This document shows positions 53,049 through 60,882 of a stretch of DNA of 64,000 bases, piece after piece. Position 1 is the stretch's first letter; every line of letters begins with the position of its first letter. The position numbers and the translations under genes are program-made. The notes beneath the pieces were generated by a model. It was not told the DNA's origin. It worked only from the letters and a program-made list of their open reading frames with translations, and searched no databases. The DNA comes from Kocuria rosea (GTDB lineage: Bacteria > Actinomycetota > Actinomycetes > Actinomycetales > Micrococcaceae), in assembly GCF_023715525.1 (NCBI RefSeq), contig NZ_JAMBOG010000006.1, positions 1 through 64,000 of the forward strand, in the 5' to 3' direction.

Positions 53049-53797
53049 AGGTGGATCCCGCACTCGATCTTGTTCTTCCCCGCCCAGCGGCCGGCGCGGG
53101 GGTCCTCGCCCGGGGCGACCGGACGGGTGCAGGGCGCGCAGCCGATGGAGAGGTAGCCCTCGGACATCAGCGGGTTCACGGGCAGGCCGTGGCTCTCCGA
53201 GTACTCCAGGAGCTCGTCGAGGGTCCACCGCACCATGGGGTTGACCTTGATGAGCTTGTGGGTCTCGTCGAAGGTCACCATCGGGGCGTTGGTGCGGGTC
53301 CAGGACTCGTCGCGGCGCACGCCGGTGAACCAGACCTCGTAGCCCTCCAGGGACTTCTTCAGCGGGTCCATCTTGCGGATCGCGCAGCACCGGGTGGGGT
53401 CGGTCGCGAAGAGGTCCTTGCCGATCTGTGCGTCCTGCTCGGCGACGGTCAGCTCGGGGAGGACGTCGACGACGTTGATGTCCAGCACGTGGGCCACGGC
53501 GTCGCGGGTGCCCAGCGTCTCCGGGAAGTGGTAGCCGGTCTCGAGGAACAGGACGTCCACGCCGGGCAGCTGCTCGGCCACGAGGGCGGGCAGCACGGCG
53601 TCGGCCATCGAGCACGCGACCGCGACCTTGCGCAGGTCGAAGTTCTCGGCGACCCAGCGGATGGCCTCGGCCGGGGAGGCCTCGCCCTCGGCGGGCACGC
53701 GCCCCTCGGCGTCGAGCTCGGCGTGCAGGTGGGCGGCGCCGGCTGCGGCCAGCGCACGCAGCTGCTGCTCGTCGCGCAGCGTGGTGGTGGTGGTCAT
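53045..53797 (-). CDS. cysH: Phosphoadenylyl/adenylyl-sulfate reductase, Fe-S APS type
   Basis: This 250-residue enzyme reduces APS to sulfite using thioredoxin. The paired cysteines CCAIRK (about 135-136) and the CxxC in GCAPCTR (about 217-220) are the [4Fe-4S] ligands of APS reductases. The C-terminal ECGIHL carries the nucleophilic cysteine. The absence of cysC agrees with APS rather than PAPS as substrate. Its ATG overlaps the sir stop (ATGA). Confidence 0.94.
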   Translation of the reverse strand: MTTTTTLRDEQQLRALAAAGAAHLHAELDAEGRVPAEGEASPAEAIRWVAENFDLRKVAVACSMADAVLPALVAEQLPGVDVLFLETGYHFPETLGTRDAVAHVLDINVVDVLPELTVAEQDAQIGKDLFATDPTRCCAIRKMDPLKKSLEGYEVWFTGVRRDESWTRTNAPMVTFDETHKLIKVNPMVRWTLDELLEYSESHGLPVNPLMSEGYLSIGCAPCTRPVAPGEDPRAGRWAGKNKIECGIHL

Positions 53798-55488
53798 ACG
53801 AGTTCACTCTCCTCGACCCGAAGGGTCCACTCGGCGAAGGTCTCGTTGTCGGCGCGCTGGTCCAGGAAGCGGCGGACCAGTCGTTCCACGTAGTCGGGCA
53901 GTTCGTCCGCGTAGACCTTCAGCCCGCGCACGGTGCGCCCCAGTCCGGCCTCGGCGCGGTCGTCCGCCGCGAGCCCGCCGCCCAGGTGGACCTGGAAGCC
54001 GGGCTTCTGACCGCCGTCGTCGGTGGGCAGCAGCTGGCCCTTGAGCCCGATGTCCGCGGTCTGGATCCGGGCGCACGAGTTGGGGCAGCCGTTGACGTGC
54101 AGGGCCAGCGGGTGCGGCAGCTCCACGTCGGCCAGACGGCGCTCCAGCTCGTCGATCGTCTCGGAGGCCGTGTGCTTGGTCTCCACGATCGCCAGCTTGC
54201 AGAACTCGATGCCGGTGCAGGCCACCGTCGAGCGGCGGAACGCGGAGGGCCGCGCCTGCAGGTCCAGGGCGTCGAGGTCGGCGACGACGGCCTCGACGTC
54301 GCCCTCCTCGATGTCGAGGAGCACGAGCTTCTGGTGCGGGGTGGTGCGCAACCGGTCGGAGCCGTACTTCTCCATAACGTCGGCGAGCTCCAGAAGCTTC
54401 CGCCCGGAGACGCGGCCCACGCGCGGGGCCACGCCGATGTAGTACCGGCCGTCCTTCTGCCGGTGCACGCCGATGTGGTCGCCCGGGGTGGCGGCCTTCT
54501 CGGGCGCGGGCCCGTCCGCGAGCTCGTAGCCCAGGTACTCGTCCTGCAGCACCTGGCGGAACTTCTCGGGGCCCCAGTCGGCCATCAGGAACTTCAGGCG
54601 CGCGCGGTTGCGCAGGCGCCGGTAGCCGTAGTCGCGGAAGATGCTGGTGACCCCGGCCCACACCTCGGGGGCCTGCTCCTCGGTCACGAAGGCCCCGAGG
54701 CGCTCGCCGAGGCGCGGCACCACGGACAGGGCGCCGCCGACCCACAGGTCGTAGCCCGGGCCCAGCTCGGGGTGGACCACGCCGACGAGCGAGATGTCGT
54801 TGATCTCGTGGACGACGTCGAGGGAGGGGTGGCCGGTGATCGCCGTCTTGAACTTGCGCGGCAGGTTGGAGAACTCCGGGGAGCCGATGTAGGTGGACTT
54901 GATCCGCTCGATCACCGGGGTGGGGTCGATGATCTCGTCCTCGGCGATGCCGGCGAGGGGGGAGCCCAGGAGCACGCGCGGCACGTCGCCGCAGGCCTCG
55001 ATGGTGTCCAGGCCCGAGTCCTCGAGCCGCCGCCAGATCTCGGGGACGTCCTTGACGTCGATCCAGTGGTACTGGATGTTCTGCCGGTCGGTGATGTCGG
55101 CCGTGTCCCGGGCGAACTCGGAGGAGATCTGCCCCAGCACCCGCAGCTGCTCGCGGGTCAGGGCCCCGCCGTCGAGCCGGACGCGCATCATGAAGTACTC
55201 GTCCTCGATCTCGGCGTCGGACAGGGACCCCGTCTTCCCGCCGTCCACGCCCGGCTTGCGCTGGGTGTAGAGACCCCACCAGCGGAACCGGCCGTGCAGG
55301 TCGTTCGGGTCGATCGAGGCGAAGCCCTCCTTCGAGTAGACCTCCTCGATGCGGGCGCGCACGTTGAGCCCGTCGTCGGCCTGCTTGAAGACCTCGTTGG
55401 GGTTGAGGGGCTCGCGGCCGTCGACCTTCCACTGCCCCTCGGGCTTGGGCTTCCGGGCAGCGCGGGGCGCACGGGTCGTCTGAGTCAT
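53794..55488 (-). CDS. sir: Ferredoxin-dependent sulfite (nitrite/sulfite) reductase
   Basis: This 564-residue siroheme and [4Fe-4S] enzyme reduces sulfite to sulfide. Repeated ferredoxin-like half domains are visible, with cluster ligands in ACTGIEFCKLA (about 419-429) and NGCPNSCARI (about 461-470) and siroheme-binding basic patches around 110-160. Nitrite reductases share the fold; the operon context decides for sulfite. The ATG at 55488 has a GAGGG ribosome site. An upstream in-frame ATG at about 55548 would add 20 residues. It is the first gene of a seven-gene operon. Confidence 0.93.
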   Translation of the reverse strand: MTQTTRAPRAARKPKPEGQWKVDGREPLNPNEVFKQADDGLNVRARIEEVYSKEGFASIDPNDLHGRFRWWGLYTQRKPGVDGGKTGSLSDAEIEDEYFMMRVRLDGGALTREQLRVLGQISSEFARDTADITDRQNIQYHWIDVKDVPEIWRRLEDSGLDTIEACGDVPRVLLGSPLAGIAEDEIIDPTPVIERIKSTYIGSPEFSNLPRKFKTAITGHPSLDVVHEINDISLVGVVHPELGPGYDLWVGGALSVVPRLGERLGAFVTEEQAPEVWAGVTSIFRDYGYRRLRNRARLKFLMADWGPEKFRQVLQDEYLGYELADGPAPEKAATPGDHIGVHRQKDGRYYIGVAPRVGRVSGRKLLELADVMEKYGSDRLRTTPHQKLVLLDIEEGDVEAVVADLDALDLQARPSAFRRSTVACTGIEFCKLAIVETKHTASETIDELERRLADVELPHPLALHVNGCPNSCARIQTADIGLKGQLLPTDDGGQKPGFQVHLGGGLAADDRAEAGLGRTVRGLKVYADELPDYVERLVRRFLDQRADNETFAEWTLRVEESELV

Positions 55489-55562
55489 GCCCTCGATTGT
55501 TCGCCGCCGCCTCCGGTCCGTCACCTCGGCCGTCATGAAACGCCACATTGCGTCGCCGACGA

Positions 55563-55592
55563 TTAACACACTTGACACAGCCCCCGGAACAT
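55563..55592 (-). other. Candidate cysteine leader ORF before sir
   Basis: A 9-codon frame from ATG 55592 to TAA 55563 reads MFRGLCQVC, with cysteine codons at position 6 and at the last position, 75 bases before the sir start. Short cysteine-rich ORFs precede sulfur genes in mycobacteria and act as attenuators. The match here is suggestive only, since no -10 or ribosome site is clear. Confidence 0.25.
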
Positions 55593-55598
55593 GAGATG

Positions 55599-55636
55599 GC
55601 CCCCGGGTCCGCTCCTCGTGGAGGGAGGCCGGGGGC
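55599..55636 (-). terminator. Hairpin after the stress protein gene
   Basis: GCCCCCGG pairs with CCGGGGGC around a 20-nt loop directly after the stress gene stop, separating it from the sir operon. Confidence 0.5.
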
Positions 55637-55647
55637 TGGGAACGGGA

Positions 55648-56127
55648 TCAGGCGGTGGGGCGGGCGCCGCCGAGCTTCGCGGCGGCCTCGTCGATGTACT
55701 CGGCCTCCACGAGGACGTCGTAGGCCTCGGCCTCGAAGCCCTGGACGCTGCGGAAGTCGCGGCGCCCGCCGGTCGCGGCGTGGCCGACCAGGCCGAACAG
55801 CAGGCCCCAGAACGCGCCGAGCAGCACGCCCCACAGGACCACGGCGAACCAGCTGCCCACGGTGAAGATGCCGAGCAGCAGGCCGACGAACAGGCCCAGC
55901 CACGCGCCGGAGGCGGCTCCGTAGAGCGCGGCCCGGCCGTTGGTCAGCCGGCCGGTGACCTGCTCGACGGAGCGCAGACCGGTGCCGACCACGCGGACGT
56001 GCTCGACGGGGAACTGGGCGTCGGAGAGGCTGTCGACGATGCGCTGCGCCTCGTCGTAGGTGGGCACGGTCCTGAGGACGCGGTAGTTGCCCGACGTGGT
56101 GGGAGGGATCCGGGAGGGCTGGGACAT
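55648..56127 (-). CDS. General stress protein with glycine-rich membrane segment
   Basis: This 159-residue protein has an N-terminal Gsp17M-like domain (about 15-60, VPTYDEAQRIVDSL), then a long Gly/Leu/Phe hydrophobic region (about 68-115) resembling two transmembrane helices, and a short C-terminal VLVEAEYIDEAA domain. Similar proteins are induced by stress sigma factors in Gram-positive bacteria. The ATG at 56127 is the natural start. Function is unknown. Confidence 0.85.
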   Translation of the reverse strand: MSQPSRIPPTTSGNYRVLRTVPTYDEAQRIVDSLSDAQFPVEHVRVVGTGLRSVEQVTGRLTNGRAALYGAASGAWLGLFVGLLLGIFTVGSWFAVVLWGVLLGAFWGLLFGLVGHAATGGRRDFRSVQGFEAEAYDVLVEAEYIDEAAAKLGGARPTA

Positions 56128-56431
56128 GGGATTCGTCACTCCTGTTCGAGAGCTCGGGGCCGCGCGGGCGCGCTCCGGACGCGTCGTCGCCCGTCGTGGT
56201 GCACAGCACAACGCGCCGCGCCCGCGGCCTGTTCCGGCCGGGAACGACCCCCGGGCCCCTCCCGGAGCGCCCGGGGCGCCGTTAGGCTCGTCCCCAAGGC
56301 CCGCGCCCCAGCCCCGCGCGTCCCGGTCCCGCACCCGCGGTGAGCGCCTGCCGGCACGCCGCCACCGCCGTAGACTCCCCTCGGCCCACCTCGTGCCGAG
56401 CCCTCGTCCCGTCGACCGCCCAAGGACCACC
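56128..56431. other. Divergent promoter region
   Basis: About 300 bases lie between the stress protein gene and the purine permease gene. TAGACT at 56371-56376 could be the -10 for the permease, giving a 55-nt leader. Nothing else is recognised. Confidence 0.35.
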
Positions 56432-57904
56432 ATGGCCTCCTCCACCCCCGTCTCCGCCGAGACCTCCCCGCCCCGTCCGCCGCGCAACGGCCTGGACCGC
56501 TTCTTCCGGATCACCGAGCGCGGCTCGTCCGTGCCGCGCGAGATCCGCGGCGGCGTCGCGACGTTCATCGCGATGAGCTACATCGTGGTGCTGAACCCGC
56601 TGATCCTCGGCTACGGCCCGGACGGGGCGGGCAACGTCCTGGGCGGCGAGCGCGTCGCCGCGGTGACCGCGCTGATCGCCGGCGTGATGACCATCCTCAT
56701 GGGTCTGGTGGCGCGCTCGCCGTTCGCCGTCGCCACGGGCCTGGGCGTCAACGCGTTCCTCGCCGTGACCGTCGCGACCACCCCGGGCATCACGTGGCCC
56801 GTGGTCATGGGCCTGGTGGTGTGGGCCGGGCTCATCATGTTCGGGCTGGTGCTCACCGGCTTCCGGACCGCCGTGTTCAACGCCGTGCCGGCGTCGCTGA
56901 AGACCGCCATCGTGGTCGGCATCGGCCTGTTCATCGCGCTGATCGGCTTCGTCAACGCCGGGTTCGTGCGCCGGATGCCGGACGCGGCCGGGACCACCGT
57001 GCCGGTCCAGCTGGGCAACGGCGGGACGCTGCTGGGCTGGCCCACGCTGACGTTCGTCGTCGGGCTGCTGCTGATGGTCGCCCTCATGGTGCGCAACGTG
57101 CCGGGGGCCATCCTCGTCGCCGTGGTCCTCACCACGGTCCTGGCGCACGTGCTCGAGGCGTTCGTGCCCTCCGGCTCCTCGGTGGACAGCCCCGCCGGCT
57201 GGTCGCTCGTGGTGCCCTCCGCCCCGGCGTCCCTGTTCGCGCTGCCCGACCTCTCCCTCGTGGGCTCGGCCGCCCCGCTCGAGGCCTTCGCGAACCTCGG
57301 CGCCCTGGCGGCGCTGCTGCTGATCTTCACGATCCTGCTCTCGATCTTCTTCGACGCGATGGGCACGATGGTGGGCCTGTCGGAGCAGGCGGGGCTGGTG
57401 GGCCGCAACGGGCAGATCGAGAACGTGGACCGGGTGCTGCTCGTCGACGCCGCGGGGGCGATCGCCGGCGGCGCGGGCTCGGTGTCCTCCAACCAGATCT
57501 TCGTGGAGTCCTCGACCGGCATCGCCGACGGCGCCCGCACCGGCCTGGCGAACCTGGTCACCGGCGTGCTGTTCCTGCTGGCCATGTTCATCACCCCGCT
57601 CGTGAACGTCGTGCCGTTCGAGGCCGTGGCCCCGGCGATGGTGATCGTCGGGTTCCTCATGGCCCGCCAGGCGGTGCGCATCGAGTGGGAGGACTGGGGG
57701 CTGGCCATCCCCTCGTTCCTGACCTTCGCGGTCATGCCGTTCACCTACTCGATCGCCGACGGCATCGGCGCGGGCTTCGTCTCCTACGTCTTCATCCGCC
57801 TCGTCCAGGGCCGGGCCAAGGAGGTCCACCCGCTGATGTACCTCGTCGCGGCGGCCTTCGTGGTCTTCTTCGGCAAGGGCGTGGTCGAGGGCTGGATGGC
57901 CTGA
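56432..57904 (+). CDS. NCS2-family purine permease (AzgA-like)
   Basis: This 490-residue membrane protein has about 12-14 hydrophobic segments. The family-typical N-terminus has GGVATFIAMSYIVVLNPLIL near residues 37-56, then VATGLGVNAFLAV near 95-107 and SVSSNQIFVESSTGIADGART near 350-370, placing it with AzgA-type hypoxanthine/guanine/adenine transporters. It should import purines with protons. The ATG at 56432 has a CAAGGA ribosome site, and a perfect palindrome ends the transcript. Confidence 0.92.
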   Translation: MASSTPVSAETSPPRPPRNGLDRFFRITERGSSVPREIRGGVATFIAMSYIVVLNPLILGYGPDGAGNVLGGERVAAVTALIAGVMTILMGLVARSPFAVATGLGVNAFLAVTVATTPGITWPVVMGLVVWAGLIMFGLVLTGFRTAVFNAVPASLKTAIVVGIGLFIALIGFVNAGFVRRMPDAAGTTVPVQLGNGGTLLGWPTLTFVVGLLLMVALMVRNVPGAILVAVVLTTVLAHVLEAFVPSGSSVDSPAGWSLVVPSAPASLFALPDLSLVGSAAPLEAFANLGALAALLLIFTILLSIFFDAMGTMVGLSEQAGLVGRNGQIENVDRVLLVDAAGAIAGGAGSVSSNQIFVESSTGIADGARTGLANLVTGVLFLLAMFITPLVNVVPFEAVAPAMVIVGFLMARQAVRIEWEDWGLAIPSFLTFAVMPFTYSIADGIGAGFVSYVFIRLVQGRAKEVHPLMYLVAAAFVVFFGKGVVEGWMA

Positions 57905-57931
57905 GCCCCGCCCCTGCTCGCGCGAGCGCAG

Positions 57932-57965
57932 AAGGCGGCCGCCGGAGCGCTCCGGCGGCCGCCTT
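57932..57965. terminator. 34-bp perfect palindrome
   Basis: Two 17-base arms meet at the centre (57948/57949). This forms a strong hairpin just past the permease stop. Confidence 0.7.
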
Positions 57966-58005
57966 CCGTCATCCCGCCGGGAGCGGACGGTGATAGGACA
58001 GGAGC

Positions 58006-58404
58006 ATGATCGACGACGACGCCCGCTGCCCCTGCGGCACCGGGGAGACCTACGGGGCCTGCTGCGGGCGGTTCCACGCCGGCCGCTCCGCGGCCCCCAC
58101 CGCCGAGCTGCTCATGCGCTCCCGCTTCAGCGCGTTCGCGGCCGGGGACGCCGCCTACCTGCTGGCCACCTGGCACCCGCGCACGCGCCCCGAGCACCTG
58201 GAGCTGGACCCGTCCCTGCGCTGGTACCGGCTCGACGTCCACGGCACCGCCGCCGGCGGGCCCTTCGACCGGGAGGGGCACGTGGACTTCACGGCCCGCT
58301 GGCGCAGCGGCCCCGGGACCGCCGGGCGGGGGGAGCAGCGGGAGAACTCCCGGTTCCTGCGGGAGGACGGCCGGTGGTACTACGTGGACGGCGTGGTGGG
58401 CTGA
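58006..58404 (+). CDS. YchJ-like SEC-C and DUF domain protein
   Basis: This 132-residue protein has an N-terminal SEC-C-like zinc motif (CPCGTGETYGACC, residues 8-20) and a YchJ-type domain. The latter has the family block AELLMRSRFSAFAAGDAAYL near 33-52, TWHPRTRP near 55 and a C-terminal FLREDGRWYYVDG. Function is unknown. An AGGAG site lies right before the ATG. Confidence 0.88.
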   Translation: MIDDDARCPCGTGETYGACCGRFHAGRSAAPTAELLMRSRFSAFAAGDAAYLLATWHPRTRPEHLELDPSLRWYRLDVHGTAAGGPFDREGHVDFTARWRSGPGTAGRGEQRENSRFLREDGRWYYVDGVVG

Positions 58405-58431
58405 GCCGCTCCGGGCGGCGGGAGCCCGGGC

Positions 58432-58800
58432 TCAGTCGTCCTCGAGGTCGGCCAGCACGCAGAACTCGTTGCCCTCCGGGTCGGCGAGCACCACCCACGT
58501 CACGTCGGAGCCCTGGCCCACGTCCGCTCGGCGGGCGCCCAGGGACTCCAGGCGCGCCACCTCCCCGGCCTGGTCGCCGTCCGCGGCGCGCAGGTCCAGG
58601 TGCAGCCGGTTCTTGACGGTCTTCGGCTCCGGGACGAGCAGGAAGTCCAGGCGCGGCCCGGCTACGTCCTCGGGCGGGGCGATCCCGACGTAGCCCTCGG
58701 CCTCGCCGTGGACGACGTAGCCCAGGGCCTCGCACCAGAAGCGGGCCAGGGCCTCGGGGTCGCGGCAGTCGACGGCCACGGAGTACACGGTGCTGGTCAT
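58432..58800 (-). CDS. VOC (glyoxalase/bleomycin resistance-like) family protein
   Basis: This 122-residue single-domain vicinal oxygen chelate protein has repeated beta-alpha-beta units and the family ending VVLADPEGNEFCVLADL (about 104-120). It may bind a metal or act in resistance or metabolism. The ATG at 58800 lies 6 nt after TAGGCT (58812-58807), predicting a leaderless mRNA. The substrate is unknown. Confidence 0.88.
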   Translation of the reverse strand: MTSTVYSVAVDCRDPEALARFWCEALGYVVHGEAEGYVGIAPPEDVAGPRLDFLLVPEPKTVKNRLHLDLRAADGDQAGEVARLESLGARRADVGQGSDVTWVVLADPEGNEFCVLADLEDD

Positions 58801-58809
58801 GGGGCCAGC

Positions 58810-59685
58810 CTAGGCACGCCGGCGCCGCCCCGGGAAGCCCCGCGGCACCGCCTGCAGCACCGGGGTGAGCGCGTGCAGGACCGGCCAGTAGGACCCCGGG
58901 AGCAGCCGGGCCAGGGCGGCGGGCAGCACGGCGGTCGGGGCGACCAGCAGCCGTCCCCGGCGCTTCTCCACGGCCCCGAGGATCTCGGCGGCCGCCCGCT
59001 CCGGCGGATAGCCGAGCAGGGCGGCGAAGCTCTCCCGGTCCGCCCGCGCCCGGTCCTCCGGCACCGTGGCGGGCCGGCGCGCGGACTCCGCGATGCGGGT
59101 GCGTACCCCGCCGGGGTGGACCACGGTGACGCCGACGCGCCCCGCCAGCTCGTGGCGCAGCCCCTCGGTGAAGCCGCGCAGCGCGAACTTGCTCGACGAG
59201 TAGGCCACCTGCCCCGGGGGCGCCACGAGCCCGAAGAGGCTGGACACGTTGACCAGGTGGCCGCCGGGGGCGCGCAGCAGGGCCGGCAGGAACAGGCGGG
59301 TCAGCGCCACGGGCGCCCGGAAGTTCACGTCCATCACCCAGTCGAACTCCTCGGCCGAGACCTGGTCGAAGCGCCCGCCCAGGGCGACCCCCGCGTTGTT
59401 GACCAGCAGGTCGATCCGGGGGTGCTCCGCCAGCACCCGCTCGGCGACCGCGGGCAGCGAGGAGAGCTCCGCGAGGTCGACCACCACGGTCCGCAGCCGC
59501 ACCTGCGGGTGCCGCTCCCGGATCGACGCGGCGACGCCGTCCAGGCCGGCCGCGTCGCGGTCGAGCAGCACCAGGTGGGTGCCCCGCGCGGCGAGCCCGC
59601 GCGCCAGGTGCTCCCCGATCCCGGAGGCCGCGCCGGTGAGCACGGCGGTGGCGCCGGGGAAGCGGAAGGGGGCCGAGGGGGACAT
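58810..59685 (-). CDS. Short-chain dehydrogenase, SadH-like
   Basis: This 291-residue NAD(P)-dependent oxidoreductase has the cofactor motif TGAASGIGEHLA (16-27), the NNAGVALGG block near 93 and catalytic Ser in VNVSSLFG with YSSSK near 158. The long C-terminal tail (PSSYWPVLHAL-like, then Arg-rich) resembles membrane-associated SDRs of lipid metabolism such as mycobacterial SadH. The ATG at 59685 is chosen. It sits beside an AraC regulator, a Baeyer-Villiger-type enzyme and a hydrolase, and its promoter shares their direct repeat. Confidence 0.88.
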   Translation of the reverse strand: MSPSAPFRFPGATAVLTGAASGIGEHLARGLAARGTHLVLLDRDAAGLDGVAASIRERHPQVRLRTVVVDLAELSSLPAVAERVLAEHPRIDLLVNNAGVALGGRFDQVSAEEFDWVMDVNFRAPVALTRLFLPALLRAPGGHLVNVSSLFGLVAPPGQVAYSSSKFALRGFTEGLRHELAGRVGVTVVHPGGVRTRIAESARRPATVPEDRARADRESFAALLGYPPERAAAEILGAVEKRRGRLLVAPTAVLPAALARLLPGSYWPVLHALTPVLQAVPRGFPGRRRRA

Positions 59686-59747
59686 GGGCTGCTCCTGGGT
59701 GGTGGACGGGGACCGCCCCCAGTCTGCGCGGGCGCGGCGGGCTCGCG

Positions 59748-59776
59748 CTTGACCCTCCACGACAGGAAGTTGACGC
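59748..59776 (-). promoter_or_regulatory. Direct repeat operator upstream of SDR (VirS-like box)
   Basis: On the minus strand GCGTCAAC (59776-59769) and GGGTCAAG (59755-59748) are spaced 21 bp apart, in the same orientation relative to the SDR as the pair at 60820-60852 is to the monooxygenase. This two-turn phasing is typical of AraC-family sites. Confidence 0.6.
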
Positions 59777-59788
59777 CCTGCGACACGC

Positions 59789-60799
59789 TCAGGACGCCGC
59801 GGGGCCCCGGCGCCGGACCTCGCGGGGCGGGACGCCCCACCACCGCCGGGCGCAGCGGGTGAGGGCGGAGGCCTCGGACAGGCCCACCAGTCCGGCGATC
59901 TGGCTCACGGGGACGTCGGTCGTCGTGAGCCAGCGCAGGGCGGCGCCGCGCCGCGTCTCGTCGAGGACGGCGCCGTAGGTGGTGCCCTCGGCCGCGAGCC
60001 GGCGCTGGAGGGTGCGGGGGTGCAGGTCCAGCACCCGGGCGACCGCCTCGATCTCGGGGGCGGCCGTGCCGAGCAGCTGCGCCAGGACGCCCCGGACCCG
60101 GGGCGTCCACGCAGCGCCCCCGCGGGGGAGCTGGGTGTCGAGGAAGGCCAGCGCCACCTGCCGCACGCGGGCGTCCCCGTGCAGCGGGCGGGCCAGGGTG
60201 CTCGTGGGGATGCGCAGCAGCGTCCCGGGCCGGTCCGTGCGCACGGGCACCCCGAAGAACTCCTCGTAGGCGTGGGCCGGTGCGGCCGGGCGGTGGGCGA
60301 GCTCGACGGTGCGCAGCCCGTAGCGCCCGCCCACCAGCGAGACCAGGGCCCGGTGCAGCAGCCCCAGGCCGAGGTCGGTGCCCTGGGGGCTGTGCATCGC
60401 CTCCGCGGAGCTGCCGTAGCGCACGGCCGTCACGCCGCGGGCGCCGTAGGGGTCCGCCCCGAGGGACAGCTGGAGGAAGGACGCGTGGACGAACAGGTAG
60501 CGGGAGGTGCACTCGAGGGCGTCGCGCACCGTCTCGGAGTGCCGGGCGGCGAGCGCCAGGGGCCCGAGCACGCCGGGGTCCTGGCGCGCGGCCACCCGCA
60601 GCCCGAGGTCGGGGCAGTCCCGCTCGCGCGCGGCGGTCTCGAGGACCCGCCCCACGGCCTGCGCCGGGACGAGCAGGTCGTCGGTGTCCAGGGCGGCGCG
60701 GGGCAGGCCGGCGGCGTCGGCGAGCGCCTCGGCGTCGCCGCCGAGCTCGGCGACCGTGGCGCGGAACCCCCGCAGCGCCGCGGATCTGATGACGGACAC
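59789..60799 (-). CDS. AraC-family regulator (VirS-like)
   Basis: This 336-residue regulator has an N-terminal arabinose-binding-type sensor domain (about 10-195) and a C-terminal double helix-turn-helix (about 240-325, with VARVLDLHPRTLQRRLAAEG and QIAGLVGLSEASALTRCARR). It has the layout of mycobacterial VirS and OruR. The GTG at 60799 is the best start. It is divergent from the monooxygenase-hydrolase operon and precedes the SDR. Direct repeats in both flanking promoters are its likely sites. Confidence 0.88.
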   Translation of the reverse strand: MSVIRSAALRGFRATVAELGGDAEALADAAGLPRAALDTDDLLVPAQAVGRVLETAARERDCPDLGLRVAARQDPGVLGPLALAARHSETVRDALECTSRYLFVHASFLQLSLGADPYGARGVTAVRYGSSAEAMHSPQGTDLGLGLLHRALVSLVGGRYGLRTVELAHRPAAPAHAYEEFFGVPVRTDRPGTLLRIPTSTLARPLHGDARVRQVALAFLDTQLPRGGAAWTPRVRGVLAQLLGTAAPEIEAVARVLDLHPRTLQRRLAAEGTTYGAVLDETRRGAALRWLTTTDVPVSQIAGLVGLSEASALTRCARRWWGVPPREVRRRGPAAS

Positions 60800-60819
60800 G
60801 ACTTCTCCCTTCTGTCGCC

Positions 60820-60852
60820 CAGGGTCAAGCAATCGTCGTCCAGCGTCAAGCA
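60820..60852 (+). promoter_or_regulatory. Direct repeat operator before monooxygenase gene
   Basis: CAGGGTCAAGCA (60820-60831) and CAGCGTCAAGCA (60841-60852) are direct repeats with 11 of 12 bases identical and a 21-bp period. They lie 30 bases before the monooxygenase start and 20 bases from the regulator's start. Confidence 0.7.
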
Positions 60853-60882
60853 CGGCGGGGCCGGCTCGGCGATCCTGGAACC

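Noticed and set aside
55567-55577. Plus-strand TTGACA near 55573 as a promoter
   Set aside because: No -10 hexamer lies at a usable distance and no plus-strand gene follows.
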